Positions 21,000-31,850 of a stretch of DNA of 64,000 nucleotides are shown in pieces. Source of the DNA: Tenebrio molitor (Eukaryota > Arthropoda > Insecta > Coleoptera > Tenebrionidae). The stretch covers positions 13,764,001 to 13,828,000 of the forward strand of contig NC_091048.1 of NCBI RefSeq assembly GCF_963966145.1. Reading direction: 5' to 3'. The notes beneath the pieces are model-generated. The model was not told the origin of the DNA. It saw only the letters and a list, made by a program, of their open reading frames with translations, and ran no database searches. The position numbers and the translations under genes are program-made. Each line of letters opens with the position of its first letter. The stretch's first letter is position 1.

Positions 21000-22179
21000 T
21001 TTAAAATTTGCAATATTATTAATTCTTCCCGAGACTTAAATGTGCTCTTCACTCTTATTTGTTGCACAATATTTTGTAGGTTATGTTTCTGACGCGAAGT
21101 ACAAAGTTCAAAGATTTAATATGCAAGTCCATATTTTATCTTGATAATTACAATTAAGTATGTTAAAGATGTAGCATCACTGACTACAATGTTCGAGTCC
21201 GAGAAGTACTGCTGGCCAATTCTAAATATATTTTTTCCAACGCAAATAAGAATGGATAATTAAAACGCAAATTTTACTTAAGACACCATTTTTTATTCAT
21301 GAATTTATATTGATACACTGATTTATATACATTGACATATGAAATTATCAGTTGAAACTGATCTTCCTGGACGTTCTCTGGGTACCTATTGAAGAAAAAG
21401 TTACGTTTACCATGATACTGCACCTGCAAGGTTACAGTAAAAAATCTAGATGTATCAGAGAGGTCTACTTTTCAAGATGATAATCTTAAAAGTAGATTTA
21501 AGTGCTTAATTCTACGTAAAAATTAAATTTTGATGCCAATTCACCTTATACTAAAAACAACTGACTGTGCACATTAGTAAATGAATAAAAATTGTTAGTA
21601 TAAGCTGTCCTTTTTACATGGATATGGAAAGAATACAGTAACATGCAGTATACCTAACTTATTTATACATACATATAGATTAACTGAAAAAAAAAATGTT
21701 ACTGTTGAAACATAACAGAGTAGATATAAATAAGAAAAGTCTTGAGTTTGTTTAAAGATTTTTTCCATTCTACGTACCAAATTCCTAATGAACATTTTCT
21801 AATCAACTTTTGATACTATTGGGAGCAGATTTTCTTAATGAACAATGTAAATCATCTTGGCGGTACTAATAGCTGATATTGCCATGTTTTCAGTTTCAAT
21901 GCAAGGATCTGAGAGGTGTTCTTCTACATAAAAAAACAGAAAACAATTTCATTCTTCAAGAGAGTTGTTTTATAAATTTCTCAATTCTCTTGATGGATGT
22001 ATTTTCAGAATTCATTTCGTGTTTTATTCATAGCTGATTTCATTGAAATAAGCTTCAGAGAAGTGATTTAAGGTAACTTGAGAAAATTCTATTTCTTATA
22101 TAAACTTCAATTCATCCCAAACCTCTTGTTCTTAACCCTTTTTAAACAAAGAAAACCATATTAGTGTTCAAACCAATCA
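21000..22179. other. Spacer between hydrolase and tra2; two possible minus exons
   Basis: Upstream of the hydrolase start and downstream of the tra2 poly(A) signal. Two minus segments follow good acceptor sites (ATGTAG before 21923, CTTCAATAG near 21388) and read open to stops: one ends AISTAKMIYIVH at 21835. They could be alternative last exons of tra2 or of an unseen gene. Otherwise I see nothing. Confidence 0.3.
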
Positions 22180-22185
22180 TTTATT
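22180..22185 (-). promoter_or_regulatory. Poly(A) signal of tra2
   Basis: AATAAA on the minus strand, 336-341 bases past the tra2 stop codon, with no closer canonical signal. Confidence 0.5.
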
Positions 22186-22520
22186 AGAGCTTATCTAAAT
22201 GTCACAGATTGAACTCAAGAAAATTAGGGAGGAAAAAACAAAGAAAAACTATGCTACATATTCAAAACTGTGATCCATATTTTCTTTTTTGTTTTGGTAT
22301 CAAATTCGAAACGATTTATACAAATGAACGACAACGTTATGAAAAACGTAGACATATTCAACGCGAAAAAAAAAAACAAATAAAAAATGACGGGAGTTTA
22401 CGCCAAAACAATTTTTAAAATTAGAAAGTATAAAATAAAAACTGTAATTGGCATAAACTCCTCCTCAAACTTTACAACTAAGGTATTATTTCTCCAATAA
22501 ATGCAGTGCCTCCACGAAGT

Positions 22521-24336
22521 TTAATAACGACCTGAAATTAACATTAAAATAAACACGAATTAAAAACAAAGCAACACCACATACCAAAATAAATCAACTA
22601 AAACGTCAATTAATAAATGCAATTTTAAACCGTCCCACTTCACATAGTCAACACAAAAAAACATACATGTTACGTCAATGCAATTATTGTCTGTGTAATT
22701 CCACTTTTAAAAATTGTGCTTTTAAAATTGCATTGACTTACTTAAGTCTTAAAGCTTTTACTTACGAGGAGAATAACTGCGTGATCTGGAACGTTCATAA
22801 CGGCGTCGTCTGTAATATGGAGAAGGTGAACGTCTATGACTGTATCGTGAACCTCTTCCATAATAATCACTAAAATGAAAAGTCAAAATAAATTACTTCC
22901 GTGGAAAATTACAATCAATATTTTCACTTACTCTCTATCTCTGCGTCTATCATATCGGTCATTATATTTGCTGCAAAAGAAAAAAACGATAAAATGTGGT
23001 TCAAAGGTTCCTTTTAAAGAAACAATGAATGTATGAAGGAGCCTTTACATGCGCCTTTTCTTCACGACACAAATTCTATTTCCTTCACTTCTTACTCAAA
23101 TCCAAGGATTTTTTCAGTCTTTGATCTACCAAAACATCAAAAGCATGTTTAAGACTGACGTAACATGCCAATGATTTTTGGATTTCTCTTATAAACTTAA
23201 TTGTTTCAAGATAAACCTATCTGACGTTTTGTAATCTAGATATTAAAAAGAATCAAGTAATGGACACAGCAGTAAAAATATACTCACTACGTAGGTTTGC
23301 CCATATAAATTCCAGGTGTCGGTGTATGCGCTCGTTCTGTAATGGAATAGTCCACCCTAATATTTTTACCGTTTATTTTCATACCGGTGCACTGATCTTT
23401 GGCTACTTTGGCATCTTCTGTATTTTCAAAATAGACAAATGAGAAGCCTCGTGAACGTCCAGTCTGACAAAAACAATTCGTTAATATTACTGTGATTATT
23501 TACAGTTAAACTTACTACATTAGGTAAATATTAAACAAAAATAAAAATATGTATGTCGTAGTGTAAACGGAGCTGAGCATCGAGTTTCACACATGTCAGC
23601 ACGGGACACTATCTATAATCTTCCTGTGCGCATCAAGAAATTCTGCATCGAAGATCAAAACCTCTCAAATAACACAGGTACGGGACAAAAACAAATTGTG
23701 AGAATGGGGGGGTTACCTTAGCGTCAATGACAACTTGCACCCTTTCGAGAGGCCCATACTTGGAAAAGATGTGGTACAATTCATCTTCTGTTGTGTAGAC
23801 GCTTAATCCAAAGACTCCGAGGCATCGAGACGGTTTGGGATTGTCCCTGGTTCCCATATGGCGCCTGCGGCTAGACATAGGGCTATGTGAGAGCGACCGC
23901 CGGTCGCCGGGGGAACGCGAGTGACTATGTGAATATCTCGAGGACTTGTAACGTCTGTCTGAGCGTGATCGACTGCGCGACCTGAAAGGCCAAATCAAAA
24001 AATGATCTATGGTATGGTGGTACTAAATACGTACGACACAATTAATTCTTTGGTGCAAATAAAAAAATTGGTCAAAGAATCGAGGTACGTTTCACGTGAA
24101 GCGAATAATAAATAAATCAGTACGTAACAAATAAAATTAAATAGATATGGGAAAGCTTACGGTGATTCAACATATAAATCGTCTTCAACCCAGACAACGC
24201 TTTAGTCCGAAATGTGCAACATGTGCCACGTACACACGGCAGGGACACTTTTATATGCTCACCTGTACCTTCGATCTTCCCTGTCTCTGTCGTCGCGGCG
24301 TCTCTCCCTATCTCGATCTCCTTCTCTGTACGACAT
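22521..24336 (-). CDS. tra2: Transformer-2 splicing regulator, six coding exons
   Basis: Tra2 is a nuclear RS-domain protein that binds exonic enhancers (with Tra, of doublesex and fruitless in insects) and activates splicing. Exons 24336-24263, 23981-23717, 23463-23288, 22970-22932, 22869-22766 and 22531-22521 all join at GT/AG sites and sum to 669 nt, 222 residues plus stop. The first RS domain (YREGDRDRERRR, SRSRSRSDRRYKSSRY) is followed by SSRRRHMGTRDNPKPSRCLG, the RRM with RNP2 (CLGVFGLS) and RNP1 (RGFSFVYF), then the Tra2-specific linker AHTPTPGIYMGKPT, and a short second RS region ending SRSYSPRRY. The ATG at 24336 has a good context (AAAATGT); coding text continues upstream in frame (SPSRSRK) from an acceptor at 24359, so a longer N-terminus from an upstream exon, with a donor near 24467, is possible. 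Identity is very secure. Confidence 0.95.
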
Positions 24337-25604
24337 TTTGCGACTGCGACTGGGGCTCCTGCGAATACCATAGACCATCTTTATCAAACGTCATATCATC
24401 AACAACCAGATTATTACACATCAGAAGCTTCAACAACAAAAGTAGAAACTATCTGCGCATATACTTACAATTCGAACGATCAGATTCTGAATTGCAGCAT
24501 TATAGCCCGGCATAGAACAAAATTTCAAAAAGAAAATGTTTTCAACTATTTTACATTCAGTATCAGAAAGCAGTTAGTGCCATGAAACTCTATTGAAGTG
24601 TTGCAAACTATTTATAGTTTGAGAACGAGAAATTGGAATTTTAGCTTCTTCCCTTGGGTGCACCGAAACTGCCGTCACTGTCGTACTGACCCTACCATGG
24701 GTTCTATAATCCTAAGGTCTTAATCCCTTCAATCAGGTGCGGTAGGTGGGTATTTTAGTTAGTTTTATTTTAACTTTCATGGTAGCAACACCTCAACAAG
24801 AAATTAATGTGTATGTTTAGTGAACGAGGCAATCCCTTAGTTGATTTCAACAAATTTTATCGTTATCGTTGGCCGATGATTTTGAAATTTGGTACAGGGG
24901 CCTAAACGTTAATTATAAATAATTTTTCTTAATAACTTTTTGTCGTATTTGTTACATAAAACGAACTTTACAGAAAAATAGTTTTTTTTTGAAAATTTCC
25001 AAGGCATACTTGATTTTTCAAAACAAAAATTATGTTAGAAATTAGTCTTTAACCAAACGGGGCTGAACCCCAGAAAATGAAAATTTAAATCGAGAATTTT
25101 TTATCTTTTACAAAAGTCGTTTCACATATCCGCGCACACGGTAGATTTTATGTGTCGTGGTGACATATTTTACGCGGATGGAACATTTAACTTCTGCACT
25201 AAATATTTCCTCCAATTATTTGTATATGTGAACGACAAATGTACATATTTTCCTAAGTTTAATTTTTCAAGTTCAAAAGTTTCAAAATCATTATGACAAA
25301 AATACTCACGAAAAGAGAGAGACCATACATTTTTATGCTAGATCGAGGGCAGATCATAATTAAGTATAATAAATATATTTAAGTATATAAATATATTTGC
25401 TTGAAGCATAATTTGACTTGCAATTGGGTACGCATACATTTGTGTGGCATGTTTATTTTTTCAATTACTGAAATTAATTGCATAATTAATTGTCTTGTCA
25501 AAAAGATTTTTCAATGAACCGCCTTTCTATGGAAGTGCCAATATTTTTTAAACTCAGGGTGCTATGGAATGGCCCACTAAGAAATTTGGCAACACAGCCA
25601 GTGT
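24337..25604. other. 5' region of tra2 and intergenic DNA
   Basis: 24337-24358 is the upstream part of tra2's first coding exon. A minus-strand GTAAGT donor near 24467 suggests a noncoding or alternative first exon at about 24468-24560. From 24600 to 25604 I see AT-rich sequence with no gene. Confidence 0.4.
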
Positions 25605-25609
25605 CCTGG

Positions 25610-25847
25610 GGGTGTATTCTTCAATCTCGAGTGCTAAAAGTCGCATGCGACATTTGTCAATTCTCGTTTCATTCGCGTTTTAAACTGGCCCAATCATGCC
25701 AAAAAAAGTCCAATTTACACACGAACTCGTTAAATAAACTACTATTCGCGTGGTATTCAAGAATGGAAAACATTTGTAATGTGCGACAACAACCGTTCGA
25801 GATATGTCGTATGCGACATGAACTAATCGAGATTGAAGAATACACCC
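25610..25847. mobile_element. MITE, 238 bp, with CCTGG target duplication
   Basis: Inverted ends GGGTGTATTCTTCAATCTCG are flanked by CCTGG on both sides (25605-25609, 25848-25852), a 5-bp duplication unlike the TA or TTA of most other elements here. Inner arms include GTCGCATGCGAC and GTCGCATACGAC. A half copy of palindromic family P (25663-25745) sits inside. The 131-codon frame across it is incidental. Confidence 0.75.
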
Positions 25848-25930
25848 CCTGGCCTGTTAAAATGGAGACCGCGTTGATTATATAGTGGCGGCCGGGGAAA
25901 ATGGGAATGACTTAAATTACTTTGGGCTGT

Positions 25931-26304
25931 AGAGATATTTTCATATTTCGTGGCGGAAACAAAAGACTGAGAAATGTCACAAATTTGTATTGTCAGTGTC
26001 AAATTTCTCAAAGACGTTCGTGATTTCGACAAAAATGCAGCAAATTGGCAATAAGAAAGTTATTCATCGTCGAACTAGAGAAATAATTTGTAATGCGTTT
26101 GATTATATGAGAATAACTTTTCCTTTTGAAGCACTGACAAAAATTGGTTTCCTTAGAATTTGTTTTTTCAATCTATTTAGCGAAAATGTAAATTTACTTA
26201 GACATTCCTTTTTACGGCGTTTATGAGAAATTTCACACTGACAATACATTTTTGTGACATTTCTCAGTCTTTTGTTTCCGCCACCAAATATGAAAATACC
26301 TCTA
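25931..26304. mobile_element. Inner foldback MITE, arms ~85 bp
   Basis: AGAGATATTTTCATATTTCG / complement CATATGAAAATACCTCT-type end, with shared GGCGGAAACAAAAGACTGAG and ACTGACAATACA. Spacer about 200 bp carries no convincing gene. Confidence 0.8.
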
Positions 26305-26316
26305 TTTAAATAAATC

Positions 26317-26471
26317 TGTAATGGTTATCATTATAAAGATTTACGACAGGGACCGATTTCTTTGAATACCTGTGTTCTTAGAAGGAACGATTTAAGAAGG
26401 GTTTTGTTTGCAGGTGGTGACAGGCAAAAATTTGGCCCTATCGTAAATCTTTATAATGATAACCATTACAG
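26317..26471. mobile_element. Inner MITE, 155 bp, ~33-bp TIRs
   Basis: CTGTAATGGTTATCATTATA and complement, continuing AAGATTTACGA. Its TIR resembles the one of the 26633-27659 MITE (AAAGATTATAA...GAAGATTTACGA), so the two are probably related families. Confidence 0.8.
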
Positions 26472-26652
26472 TTTTATTTCAATACAGCCCAGAGTGATTT
26501 AAGTCATTCTCATTTTCCCCGGCCGCCACTATACCTGCACATTTTTCTGACGGCAGTTTCGGTATGGGATTAACTATCTCTTTGACCGCGACGGCAATAT
26601 GGGTGCGCCCCTTCCCTTGCAATGGGTTTAGGGTAGGTTGTAAAGATTATAA

Positions 26653-27484
26653 AGGTGCGTACAGACATGCAACACAACATCGTCGCGTATCAAGTGTGGA
26701 CGGCACACCGCAACATCACAGCGTCCCATCAGTTGTCGGTCTTTCAGCGTCACATCAAAGAAATGTTGCGCTCTCACGTTGCACCACATGGGTGCAAGTC
26801 TGCACTGGAGGGCGTAACAAAGTCGCGTTTAGACTAGGGTCAGTCAGTTTTGAATAACGTCATGGAGTGGACTGAAGAAATAACTTTATATTTAATAGAT
26901 ATTTATCGAGCTAAAGAAATTTTATGGGACACTAAAAATCCCCTCTGTAACGCTTATCGATTGTTTAGAAATTTTAAAGAGATATTGCAAGCTCATGAAA
27001 GAATCACCAGTCGCTATAAATCGAATTGTTACAGCAAGCCTTTCTTGGATAGAAATAGCTCTTTTCCACCTTGTATCTTTTCGTGCTATTTTTGGTCCAA
27101 ATAAATTAATCAAATACTAAAAATCTGTTGGTGACATTCTGGTGAAATTCTTGTCGAGTCCGCTAATTTCTTGAAATTTTAAATCCAGCAGTAATTGACG
27201 ACCGCTATACACACTTCTACTAGTATACAACTGTGTCTGCTACCAGCGCCTTTGTTTACGTTTTTTTATTCTTTACTAAAGAGTGCATAACTATATTAGC
27301 TGCTGCGGCAATGTCCATCTTTGCGTCGAACGACTACAAGACTGGTGGAACGGCATTATGTTCGCACCCATGATATGTTCAGTTGCGCCTCAACCTCAAG
27401 AACACCGTATCTTCGACGCACAACAAAAATTTGTTACGCGACGATGTTGCGTTACGATGTTCTGTTGCATGTCTGTACGCACCT
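26653..27484 (+). mobile_element. PIF/Harbinger-type element, 832 bp, TAA duplication
   Basis: Inverted ends AGGTGCGTACAGACATGCAA, with exact TAA on both sides (26650-26652, 27485-27487). It contains a MADF-like coding fragment, the DNA-binding partner gene expected in this superfamily, but no nuclease. It is non-autonomous. Confidence 0.8.
26862..27104 (+). pseudogene. MADF-domain fragment of a Harbinger element
   Basis: From ATG 26862 the frame reads MEWTEEITLYLIDIYRAKEI then LWDTKNPLCNAY. This matches the start of MADF/Myb-like domains (WTEE...LI..YR....LWD), which in PIF/Harbinger elements help the nuclease bind the element ends. After about 30 residues the conserved order is lost and the frame ends at residue 80, so only the first half of the domain survives, flanked by the element's own TIRs. 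Function lost; family assignment moderate. Confidence 0.55.
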
Positions 27485-27667
27485 TAACAATGAAGATTTA
27501 CGACTATGAGCACTTCATTCCAGGAGTCACAAACAATCTGTATTTTGCCGATACTCGGAATTCCTTTTTAATAACTAGCAGGTACACTAGACTAGCACGT
27601 CGGCAGGCAAAAACTGACCACTATCGTAAATCTTCATTATTATAATCTTTACAACCTACTCTAATCA

Positions 27668-28239
27668 TATAATCAAGAAATAAGAAAAATTAGATATTTT
27701 TTGTAAAAGAATGTTAGTTAAAGCATCTTGGAGACATTCTCATCCAGTTTCGATAGTCTGGAACGTCTTCTGAGGCAAGCTCTTTTAAAAGCTACTTTGT
27801 TTCTTTAAATCCATTTTGAATTTAATGGGCGTTGGTAGACTAGCTATGTTCTACTTGTACTAGCATGAAATTTACTAAAAAACTGTGTAGACGCTACGAT
27901 CTTACGAAAGACTCGTTTCCAGTACTCGGTTTTAGTAACTAATACGAGTTACTGGCATCGTGTATCCGAGCCTTAAAACCGAGTACTGGAAACGAGTGTT
28001 TCGTAAGATAGTAGCGTCTACACAGTTTTTAGTAAATTTCATGCTAGTACAAGTAGAACATAGCTAGTCTACCAACACCCATTAATTAATTCAAAATGGA
28101 TTTAAAGAAACAAAGTAGCTTTTAAAAGAGCTTGGCTCAGAAGACGTTCCAGACTATCGAACCTGGATGAGAATGTCTCCAAGATGCTTAAACATTTTTT
28201 TACTAAAAATACCTAATTTTTCTTATTTCTGGATTATAT
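27668..28239. mobile_element. Foldback element, arms ~265 bp
   Basis: ATATAATC at 27668 is mirrored by GATTATAT at 28239, and the arms pair almost continuously through GACATTCTCATCCAG, AAGCTACTTTGTTTCTTTAA and GACTAGCTATGTTCTACTTG. The short centre has GTTTTAGTAACT...GAGTTACTGGCATCG...AAAAC, a small hairpin also seen near 28682-28738. Arms differ at few positions, so it is young. Confidence 0.88.
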
Positions 28240-28269
28240 GTTGATCTTAAATTTTTAATTTTATTTTTA

Positions 28270-28396
28270 GGGCCGATTTATTCACCTTCAAGTAAATTTA
28301 TTTGAACGGTAATTACCTAGGATCTACCAATAGCAGATTCTAAATCATAGCAACTACTGACCCGATAAATTTACTTGAAGGTGAATAGATCGGGCC
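28270..28396. mobile_element. Tourist-like MITE, 127 bp, TTA duplication
   Basis: Inverted ends (GGGCCGAT.TATTCACCTTCAAGTAAATTTAT type) are flanked by TTA at 28267-28269 and 28397-28399. Confidence 0.8.
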
Positions 28397-28787
28397 TTAA
28401 TCTCGGTTTTTGTATCCTTGTTCCATTTAGAAGCCATTTTCATTCACAAAACTTCCGCAAAACAATGAGAAGTTTCACTAAAACGGACAGGTACAGTCTA
28501 TCTGTCTATACGTGTTTAGCATAGTCAATCAAGATCAGGGTGGGGGTAACCACTCCAGTAAACTCTAAAAAATAGAACTGCTTTCTATTTACTCGACTGG
28601 AATCGCTACTGGAGCGAGTACTGCACTGGAACACTAAAACACTTATTTACACGAAGCGAGTTCTAAAATCTAGTACATACTAGGTTTTAGTAACTCGTAC
28701 GAGTTACGGGCATCGTGTAAAGCGGCTTTAAAGCTATCCAGCGTTGGAACCGACGTTTGGCGGGTGTCTATGTCTGCAACCTACATA
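28397..28787. other. No gene recognised
   Basis: Contains a second version of the small TTTTAGTAACT...GAGTTACGGGCATCGTG hairpin (about 28682-28738). Nothing else assigned. Confidence 0.4.
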
Positions 28788-29464
28788 CGAGGGTCATCCA
28801 GAAAGTAAGGTTACAACATTTATGTAGGATCGAGAAATGCTTGTATTCAATTGAAATTCCCAGGATATTTCAGATCCCATCCCATCTAAACGATGTCAGC
28901 AGCTCCTGTGAAACTGGCGCGGTATGGGGCCTGGCGCTGTCATGCAGGAGGCTGACTCCCCGGGTCAGCATTCCCCTTCTGCGGTTCTGAATGGCTCTTC
29001 TGAGTTTTTTTAGGGTATTGCAGTAAGCCTCTGCATTAATGGTAGTCCCTTTAGGCATAAAATCCATCAAAAGGAACCCCTTACGGTCCCAAAAACAGAT
29101 GCCATGACTTTTCCGGCTGAATGGTTCGTCTTGAACATTCTGGTGGCTGGGGAAAATGAATGACGCCACTAAAGAAATTGTCTTTTGAATTCTGGGGTGT
29201 AGTGACACACCGATGTGTCATTCCCCCGTCATGATAGAATCCAGAAAAGCTTCTCCTTCCTGTGCAAAACGGAGGTGGCGGGAGTGCGCGCCGACCTCTC
29301 CATCGGAAAAATTTATTCGACTGAACAAAATGCCCGACAAACACGCAGGACCAAACAAACTGGCAGCTAGGATCCCCCCTATATGTCAGGTGCGCCAACT
29401 TCGAAATAAAAAATTTCCCCCGGCCTCAGGAGCCCTTGTAACCATACTTTCTGGATGACTCTCG
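28788..29464 (-). mobile_element. Mariner element, internally deleted (677 bp)
   Basis: Ends CGAGGGTCATCCAGAAAGTA and the complement of CATACTTTCTGGATGACTCTCG, each next to TA (28786-28787, 29465-29466). Between them two shifted minus-strand frames encode transposase pieces. A full mariner is about 1.3 kb, so roughly half is missing. Confidence 0.9.
28870..29398 (-). pseudogene. Mariner transposase fragments
   Basis: The upstream minus frame (29398-29081) gives the region just before and around the first catalytic Asp but is frame-shifted. The second frame (29208-28870) reads FWDRKGFLLMDFMPKGTTIN, LRRAIQNRRRGMLTRGVSLL and HDSARPHTA. These match mariner/Mos1-type transposases, where the last motif normally holds the second catalytic Asp as HDNARPH; here the Asn is Ser. 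The C-terminal third with the final Asp is lost. Not functional. Confidence 0.85.
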
Positions 29465-29493
29465 TATACTGCTTTGCAAAAAAATCACAACAC

Positions 29494-29699
29494 TAAAGTG
29501 GGTACAGGTTGCAAAGACACACTTGTCATTTGCAACAGCATTTTTTCAATATTTCTGAACCCAATAAAGGCACAAAGGGACCAGAAAATCATAGTTTGGA
29601 TTCGATATAAGTACAGTTTTAAAGTAATTTCAAATGACTAATGCCATAAAAGTGCTGTTGCAAATGACAAGTGTGTCTTTGCAACCTGTACCCACTTTA
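29494..29699. mobile_element. MITE, 206 bp, ~47-bp TIRs
   Basis: Both ends read TAAAGTGGGTACAGGTTGCA, continuing AAGACACACTTGTCATTTGC, in inverted orientation with no obvious mismatch over more than 40 bp. Noncoding. Near-identity suggests recent mobility. Confidence 0.9.
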
Positions 29700-29783
29700 A
29701 ATATTCATTGAACGATTTTAACGAAATTAACACAGTTTGATATACAGAGTGGTCCCGATATAACTTGCCAGAAGAAATCTGGG

Positions 29784-30296
29784 ATGAAATACCTCAGACA
29801 GATATTGATTATAATTTTTAGCATGCCAGTAAGTAGCGGTGTAACTCAAGGCTCCAAGGTTAAGTATATTCGGACCCTGAGTGACTGTGAATCTCTTCAA
29901 GATAGTTTAAATAATTTCATCCACTATTATGATACTAATCAATTAAAAGTTAATGTCAATAAATGCCACTTTATGAGGTTTAGTCGTAAGGCTAAACATA
30001 TTGAATTTAATTATTCCATATCATCAAATGTACAACTTGACAAAAAATCTGAAACTCGTGACTTAGGTGTGATCTTATTCCACATATCACCTCTATTTGT
30101 AAGAATGCCCTTAGTATATTAGGTTTTTTGAAGAGAAACACTAGCGCATTTAAAAATATATTGATTGCTTAAAGCTTCTTTTTGCCACCTTTATAAGTAG
30201 TAAGCTTGAATATTGCTGTTTAATTTGGTCTCCATATTATGATACACATATTGCTGCTCTAGAAAAAATCTAAAGAAAATTTTGTAAGTATTTATA
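29784..30296 (+). pseudogene. RT fragment (left half), active site deleted
   Basis: Reads SGVTQGS, the conserved motif before the FADD box, then jumps directly to KYIRTLSDCESLQDSLNNF, which in related elements lies after it. Thus about 25-40 residues with the FADD box are missing. Downstream come LKVNVNKCHFMRFS, SKLEYCCLIWSPYY and RKFCKYLY, with one in-frame stop (TAA after LEKI). Catalytically dead. Confidence 0.8.
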
Positions 30297-30418
30297 CAGG
30301 GCAAGTCATATAAGACTTATTTTTGAACTTATTTTGTACGCGACCAAAAATACTAATGACGCAGACCACCTGATACCATTTATAATGTGATTTAATTTAG
30401 TAATCAACGTATAGTTGA

Positions 30419-30775
30419 ATTTTTTTAATAAACAATTGTCAAAACGTTGTCTTGTTGGTATGAGCCAAACTGTGATTTTCATGATAATACGATTGGTCAC
30501 ATTGAGTGTCAACATTTTTTTATGTAACTGAGCCTGCGCCCTAACGAGCGAGAGTTTATTTCAAATTCGAAAAGGTTTAACCTGATTTCTCATTAAATTT
30601 GTTTTGAAAATGAATTCACAGAAGAAAGCTACGGGAAGTGAAGTGAACATAACCTTAACCATGATTTGGTGTCAAATTGTTATACAGCTGGTCCATATGT
30701 CCAAATTTTAGGGTGGTACAGTATGGTTTTTTACTTCATTTTGACACTGACAATTGTTTATTAAAAAAATTTCAC
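30419..30775. mobile_element. TIR element, ~357 bp
   Basis: AATTTTTTTAATAAACAATT GTCA at the left is mirrored by TGACAATTGTTTATTAAAAA at the right, about 24 bp each. Noncoding. Confidence 0.7.
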
Positions 30776-30776
30776 T

Positions 30777-31850
30777 ATATATCCCATTCACGATGTTTTG
30801 GCATAAGGGGAGGCCATGGAAAAAGTGCATTTAAGTTGGCAGTAAAGGTGTCTGTTGAATTAGGTTATTTTTTTCTAAGTTTGAGGTTATAAACTGCGTC
30901 ATTGTCTAGTGCATTGTTGTCAGTTTTACTAGTTTGCAATATAAAACACTCACACATTTTTAATCCAATTTAACAAAACAGGAAACTGTCTTGAACAGAC
31001 TACAGAATAGTAGGGACCGGGACCGAAAGATGAAGTGGCTCCTGTTAATTTATGCACCACTTAGATAACCCACCTATACAGTGTCTTAACCAACCAGTTA
31101 GTAACTTCTCAATGAATTTTTCATTTTAACCAAAACATTCCTAGAACTAGATTGTATAAAATCTTGTACCTACTTATTAAGCCTTACTTTATTCCAATCT
31201 TTCTGCAAAATATTTACACACCCATCGTCTATGACAAAAAAGAACAAAACTATTCAACTTCCATAATTTCATTAGAAAATTCTAAATCATCATTACCTGC
31301 ATCAAAATCCCAATCAAATTCCGAGTCAGATTCTCCTAATAAAATTATTAAAGGAAGAACGTTTTCAAATGAAAGATTTCACATTAATTTTGCCCAATCT
31401 TCCGAAATAAGTTCTTTACAATATCTACAAAAATGTTGGCAAATTTCAGGAGTACATTTCAAAATAGACTCAAGCCATAAATTCACAACTCTATCGCGAA
31501 GTTGTAATAGGTCTTACAAAACCCCTGTGCCATTTCAATTGGGTCGTTGATTCTTCCTTCACTATCCGTGCTACATATTTATCTTGTACTCACCTACGAT
31601 TTAATTTATACACAAAAAAAAACTTGACTTCATTGTAACTTACTGAAAATATGTTCTGCATCAATACGTTTTAAAGTCGCTTAATTATGATTACGGTAAA
31701 TTCGGCAACATGTTACTTTCATTTTGATAGGTCCGCATGTCAGGCACTTTAGTGACAGTAGAGATGACAGAAATCAAACATGTATCCAACGTTAAAAAAG
31801 GAAATCATAGCCTCCCCTTATGCCAAAACATCGTGAATGGTATATAGGTA
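30777..31850 (-). mobile_element. TIR element, ~1.07 kb, with transposase remnant
   Basis: ATCCCATTCACGATGTTTTG, continuing GCATAAGGGGAGGC, is mirrored at 31810-31846. Contains the C-terminal end of a transposase on the minus strand. Confidence 0.75.
31250..31545 (-). pseudogene. C-terminal transposase remnant with acidic tail
   Basis: On the minus strand a frame reads LRDRVVNLWLESILKCTPEI, CQHFCRYCKELISEDWAKLM, then, after one stop, NLSFENVLPLIILLGESDSE and an Asp/Glu-rich end EFSNEIMEVE before a stop. A C-terminus with TP..W..C...E and a final SDSD-like acidic tail is what I recall for a widespread insect IS630/mariner-like transposase family. The catalytic core is absent, and the plus-strand frame of 132 codons here is only the complement. 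Assignment is by pattern and would need a profile search. Confidence 0.5.

Larger units (their letters stand above)
25883..26531. mobile_element. TIR element holding two further inverted-repeat elements
   Basis: Outer ends TAGTGGCGGCCGGGGAAAAT and complement, continuing GGGAATGACTTAAAT, flanked by TA. Between them lie two other complete inverted repeats, 25931-26304 and 26317-26471, placed side by side. Removing both would leave an element of only about 120 bp. Confidence 0.8.
26633..27659. mobile_element. MITE (~190 bp) split by a Harbinger-type insertion
   Basis: Inverted ends GTAGGTTGTAAAGATTATAA. On the right the arm continues TAATGAAGATTTACGA; on the left the same continuation is found only after the 832-bp insertion and one TAA are taken out. 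This confirms both the insertion boundaries and the target duplication. Confidence 0.85.

Noticed and set aside
22209..22418. Lys/Arg-rich 69-codon frame
   Set aside because: Lies in the 3' UTR region of tra2 on the other strand with no conserved pattern.
25490..25885. 131-codon frame
   Set aside because: Crosses MITE boundaries and palindromic family P; not a gene.
29213..29458. 81-codon plus frame in the mariner element
   Set aside because: Complement of the mariner transposase.
31152..31550. 132-codon plus frame, Ser-rich
   Set aside because: Complement of the transposase C-terminal remnant read on the minus strand.
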